From: Schleiferiaceae bacterium
GTDB lineage: Bacteria > Bacteroidota > Bacteroidia > Flavobacteriales > Schleiferiaceae
DNA: 9,348 nt
Direction: 5' to 3'
Assembly: GCA_022424815.1 (NCBI GenBank)
Contig: JAKMGS010000069.1
Span: 1-9,348, forward strand
The notes below the pieces were generated by a model that was given only the letters and a program-made list of their open reading frames with translations, made no database searches and was not told the DNA's origin. The translations under genes and the position numbers were made by a program. The number at the start of each line of letters is the position of its first letter. Position 1 is the stretch's first letter. This document shows, one piece after another, positions 6,563-9,348 of this stretch.

Positions 6563-7498
6563 CTAACTCCAAGGATCCAAATCCATATTTCCACCGCAAA
6601 GAATGATGCCCGCAGGTCCTTCGCCCTTGTGTTTTAGGGCAACAGCGAGACCTGCAGCCGCAGAAGGCTCGACCAATTGTTTCAATCTACCCACCGCGAA
6701 TTTCCAGGCCTCCTTCATCTCCTCCTCACTAACCATCATAATCTCATCCACGTAATTGGTGATGATCTCAAAGGTTTTATCTCCTAGGGAAGTTTTAAGG
6801 CCTTCCGCGATGGTGTGGTGGTTTTGGGCTGGTACCCAATGTCCAGATTGGAAGCTTTGGTAGGCATCACCTGAGGCATTTGGTTCGCAACCCACCACCT
6901 TGGCATTTCCAAAATAATGATTGGCTAAAGCCGCTCCGGAAAGTAGTCCACCGCCACCCACGGGTAGGTATAATGTCCGAAGGCCGGGGTGTTCCTCGAG
7001 CAGCTCTAAGGTCGCGGTCGACTGTCCCGCGATGATGTCGTAGTTGTTGTAGGGATGCACGAGCAGCGCGCCAGTTTGTGATTGGACTTCGGCAGCGGTA
7101 GTCTCTCTAGCTTCTAAGGTCGGCGCACAAAAAGTGATATTCCCTCCGTATTGGCGCACCGCGGCAACTTTAGTCTTCGGCGCGTTTTCCGGCATGATAA
7201 TATAGGCGCTTTCTCCTATTTGTGCCGCCGCCCAAGCCAATGCAGCGCCGTGATTTCCTGAGCTGTGTGTAATGAATCCCTTGCCTTGTGCTATTTCTGC
7301 ATTGACAAGCACTGCATTCATGGCGCCGCGGGCTTTGAACGCGCCTGTTTTTTGCAGGTGTTCCCCCTTAAAAACACAGGGCTTACCTACGCGATCGTCG
7401 AACCAATGCGAAGAAAATACCTGGGTGCGGTGGATATAGGGCTTGATGCGTTCGTGCGCGGCGAGAATATCTTCTTTGGTTGGAATGTGCTCAAGCAT
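6563..7498 (-). CDS. PLP-dependent serine/threonine dehydratase or serine racemase-like enzyme
   Basis: This is a fold-type II pyridoxal phosphate enzyme, likely to deaminate L-threonine or L-serine to 2-oxobutyrate or pyruvate, or to racemise serine. Numbered from the ATG (311 residues), Lys55 in QKTGAFKARGA binds PLP, Ser80 in SSGNHG matches the second catalytic base of serine racemase, and the phosphate loop is GGGG at 181-184. Glu205 and Asp211 in CEPNASGDAYQSF match the divalent-cation site of eukaryotic serine racemase. The position facing the pyridine nitrogen is Cys301 (CGGN) instead of serine. There is no C-terminal regulatory ACT domain, so it is not a biosynthetic IlvA of long form. 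The ATG at 7498-7496 was chosen over a TTG at 7516, because the ATG lies four bases after the stop of the preceding gene and the family starts close to it. Dehydratase and racemase cannot be told apart from sequence alone. Confidence 0.88.
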   Translation of the reverse strand: MLEHIPTKEDILAAHERIKPYIHRTQVFSSHWFDDRVGKPCVFKGEHLQKTGAFKARGAMNAVLVNAEIAQGKGFITHSSGNHGAALAWAAAQIGESAYIIMPENAPKTKVAAVRQYGGNITFCAPTLEARETTAAEVQSQTGALLVHPYNNYDIIAGQSTATLELLEEHPGLRTLYLPVGGGGLLSGAALANHYFGNAKVVGCEPNASGDAYQSFQSGHWVPAQNHHTIAEGLKTSLGDKTFEIITNYVDEIMMVSEEEMKEAWKFAVGRLKQLVEPSAAAGLAVALKHKGEGPAGIILCGGNMDLDPWS

Positions 7499-7502
7499 GA
7501 CC

Positions 7503-9348
7503 TTATTTGAATTCAAATTTTGGGATTTCTACAAAGGGCAGGTCATCGGTATATACCTCCTCAAGGTAGTCCATGAGGGCACTTTCAAATGCGTTGAGCA
7601 CCTCAGGGGAGATGTCTTTTGTTTTATTGACCACCGCTCCTCCTAATAAGATCTCAGGAGCGCCGCTTTGCAATTTGAACATACCAGAGCGCCACGGCAA
7701 TGGATGTGGGAAATGGCCCATTTTATCGAGGAGCCAGGCGTACAGTAGCACCTGTAAGGGTTTTCCTTTCGTTCCTTTCCAAAGGTCTTCCATGGCGCCA
7801 AGGCTGAGGTCACTCAAGGTGAAGGAGCCGGTTTTATAATCCCAAATGGTAAGGCATTGATCCACGAGTTCGACTCGGTCGATGTAGCCTTTGAAATTCA
7901 TGGGGAGGCCTAGGCTAGGATGGCTCCTGGTGTAGGACAGCTCCGTCTCTATACCCAGTAGGATGATTTCGTGCATGCTTGCCCGGTGCAGGTCATATTC
8001 CAAGAACTGACGGATCATTTGTCGGCAGACTTCTACGGTTAGAATATTGCGACCGGTATGCAAAGCACGTCGGGAATAGCCCTTTTCTTCAACGAGGTAA
8101 TGGATGCCAAATTCCATGGCCTGTTCGGTCCACAGATCTACATCAAAGGTTGGGATTTGTTGACCGACGAACGGTTCATACACTTTTTCGAGGCCCTTGT
8201 GTACTAGGTTACCCATGACCATGGCACTCATGTTTTCCTCGACCTCGTCCTCTTCTTTGATTTTGATGAGTCGCTTTTTATAGAATAGGTCCGGCATACT
8301 GACCAATTCATTTAAGGAAGAAGCACTGATGCCGCGCTCCCACCAATGTGCAATGGCCGCCTTGACGGCCTCTGTTTTTTCCGCCTCGAACTTCGAGGCC
8401 ACACTCTGGGCATGGACTTCTCCGTTACTGAACATTCTTGGAAGGACCTCGGCAGCCGTCCCTTTGAGTTCGTGTTCTATTTGTACCAAGAATCGGCTCG
8501 GCTCCCCGCCGCCCATGGCCTCTTTATCCATGTTAAAGGTGATGGTCGCTTCTTGGCAGCGCTGAAGAATTCGGTAAAAGTGGTAGGCGTATACAGCATC
8601 CTTTTCTTCATAGGTCGGCAGTCCATAATGCCTTTTGATATCAAAGGGCAGGAGTGAGTTAAAGGAGCGGCCTGCGGGCAATACGCCTTCGTTAATGCCG
8701 GCCAGGATCACGTAAGGGAAGTCCAAGGTTCGTGATTCCAAGATTCCCATCACCTGCAATCCTTCGAGCGGCTCCCCAACGAAATCAATGCTGCCGTTGC
8801 GCAATTGTTGCTTGATCAGCTTGATCCAGATGAGGGGGTCTTGGGCGGTGTTTTGCAGGGTGCGTTTTAACTGCTCAAGGAGAGTATAGATGTGGTGCGC
8901 AGTGTTTTGGACCATCGTATCGTTCTTCTCCGTGGCGCCCACATGTTGGAGCCAATGTTGAAGCGCATCTATGAAATCCGTGGGATGCTGAGGCAGGAAC
9001 AATTGGCCATAGGAAGGCAGGTGTTCACTGGCTTTGTCGCCCCAATAGTTAGCCGCCGTAAAGACCTTATTTCCAGCGACAATCTCTTGGTGCCAAGCAT
9101 AAGGCCCCTCAGCTTCCACCGTCCAATACCGGTTGAACATTGGGTCTGTACAAAGGGCAGAGAGTGATTTGTGGTGTAGCGTCCAATCCTTTCCAGGCCG
9201 TTGATTTTTCACGGCATATTCCACCATGTTCAAGTACAATCCTACTGTGGCGGCAAGGGCCGTTTGGTTCAGCGGGAAGCCCATGGTGATGTTCACCTTA
9301 TCATAGGGCGCCGGAAGGAAATTAAGTACGGGATTGAGCAGGCTTTCG
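7503..9348 (-). CDS. AddB-like protein: degenerate helicase plus PD-(D/E)XK nuclease, 5'-truncated by the window edge
   Basis: The frame stays open to base 9348 (ESLLNPVLNFLPAPYDKV precedes the first GTG), so the true start is outside and 614 residues are visible. Family members are usually about 900 or more, so this is the C-terminal two thirds. AddB-type proteins work with an AddA-like helicase-nuclease to process double-strand breaks for recombination. Visible residues of about 195-272 resemble the last UvrD-like helicase motifs (LEGLQVMGILESRTLDF, AGINEGVLP). The nuclease domain is C-terminal: His383 (GNLVH), Glu467, Asp490 (GYIDRVE), Asp503 and Lys505 (DYKTG), and the QxxxY pair Gln532/Tyr536. 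The catalytic residues are therefore present. The four iron-sulfur cysteines typical of AddB are absent: the usual YxxCPxxFY is VSMPDLFYKK, and the protein ends without a cysteine cluster. The neighbour four bases downstream is a metabolic gene, giving no functional hint. Confidence 0.88.
   Translation of the reverse strand, partial: ESLLNPVLNFLPAPYDKVNITMGFPLNQTALAATVGLYLNMVEYAVKNQRPGKDWTLHHKSLSALCTDPMFNRYWTVEAEGPYAWHQEIVAGNKVFTAANYWGDKASEHLPSYGQLFLPQHPTDFIDALQHWLQHVGATEKNDTMVQNTAHHIYTLLEQLKRTLQNTAQDPLIWIKLIKQQLRNGSIDFVGEPLEGLQVMGILESRTLDFPYVILAGINEGVLPAGRSFNSLLPFDIKRHYGLPTYEEKDAVYAYHFYRILQRCQEATITFNMDKEAMGGGEPSRFLVQIEHELKGTAAEVLPRMFSNGEVHAQSVASKFEAEKTEAVKAAIAHWWERGISASSLNELVSMPDLFYKKRLIKIKEEDEVEENMSAMVMGNLVHKGLEKVYEPFVGQQIPTFDVDLWTEQAMEFGIHYLVEEKGYSRRALHTGRNILTVEVCRQMIRQFLEYDLHRASMHEIILLGIETELSYTRSHPSLGLPMNFKGYIDRVELVDQCLTIWDYKTGSFTLSDLSLGAMEDLWKGTKGKPLQVLLYAWLLDKMGHFPHPLPWRSGMFKLQSGAPEILLGGAVVNKTKDISPEVLNAFESALMDYLEEVYTDDLPFVEIPKFEFK

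Noticed and set aside
7499..7516. TTG at 7516-7514 as the dehydratase start
   Set aside because: It would overlap the AddB-like coding end by 14 bases and add MNSNKV, which is not family-like. The ATG at 7498 follows the upstream stop by four bases.
8892..9167. Plus-strand open frames opposite the AddB-like gene (also around 7573-7839, 7979-8218 and 8329-8657)
   Set aside because: Short antisense frames with no motif, no promoter box and no spacing that fits a gene; the opposite strand has a continuous conserved protein.
9294..9296. GTG as the true start of the AddB-like gene
   Set aside because: The frame stays open and family-like through to base 9348, and the visible protein is much shorter than the family. 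The gene is cut by the window.
1..9348. A defence island, CRISPR array or mobile system centred on the nuclease or kinase
   Set aside because: The nuclease is an AddB-type repair protein in a housekeeping setting. There are no repeat arrays, toxin pairs or phage genes, and codon usage looks even across the window.

Overview
The window looks like chromosomal DNA of a member of the Bacteroidota, most likely of the Flavobacteriales. I infer this from four things. (1) The order pdxA, DUF177 (yceD), rpmF with a neighbouring ribE is typical of that group. (2) L32 has the CPTTGE form. (3) Gene starts mostly lack Shine-Dalgarno sequences, and promoter-like sites match the Bacteroidota pattern TAnnTTTG. 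(4) A LytTR response regulator is paired with a tetratricopeptide-type sensor kinase. No mobile element, tRNA, rRNA or CRISPR array is visible, and the gene density is high, with only two short intergenic gaps of 55 and 86 bases.

Left block, minus strand, read from 3481 down to 1: an M17 leucyl aminopeptidase, then pdxA (vitamin B6 synthesis) with an unusual arginine/asparagine/glycine-rich N-terminal extension, then the DUF177/YceD protein, then rpmF (ribosomal protein L32, cut by the window edge). The aminopeptidase and pdxA overlap by one base (TAATG). A good promoter candidate lies before the aminopeptidase. A second -7-like site lies between pdxA and yceD and may give the ribosomal pair its own transcript.

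Middle block, plus strand, 3537 to 6476: ribE (riboflavin synthase), a LytTR response regulator and a LytS/YehU-type histidine kinase. All three overlap end to start, so they look like one translationally coupled unit that ties a flavin enzyme to a two-component system. The kinase has a lipoprotein-type signal peptide, an extracytoplasmic helical sensor region, one internal membrane segment and a cytoplasmic kinase core. Its last codons contain a hairpin that could end transcription from both sides.

Right block, minus strand, from the window edge down to 6563: the C-terminal two thirds or so of an AddB-like protein (degenerate helicase plus PD-(D/E)XK nuclease), followed four bases later by a serine/threonine dehydratase or serine racemase-like enzyme that uses pyridoxal phosphate.

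Most of this is ordinary housekeeping content. The points that stand out are the basic disordered tail on PdxA, the ribE/two-component coupling, the doubly anchored kinase, the missing iron-sulfur cysteines in the AddB-like protein, and the terminator hairpin inside a coding end. I see no clear evidence of a wholly new system.
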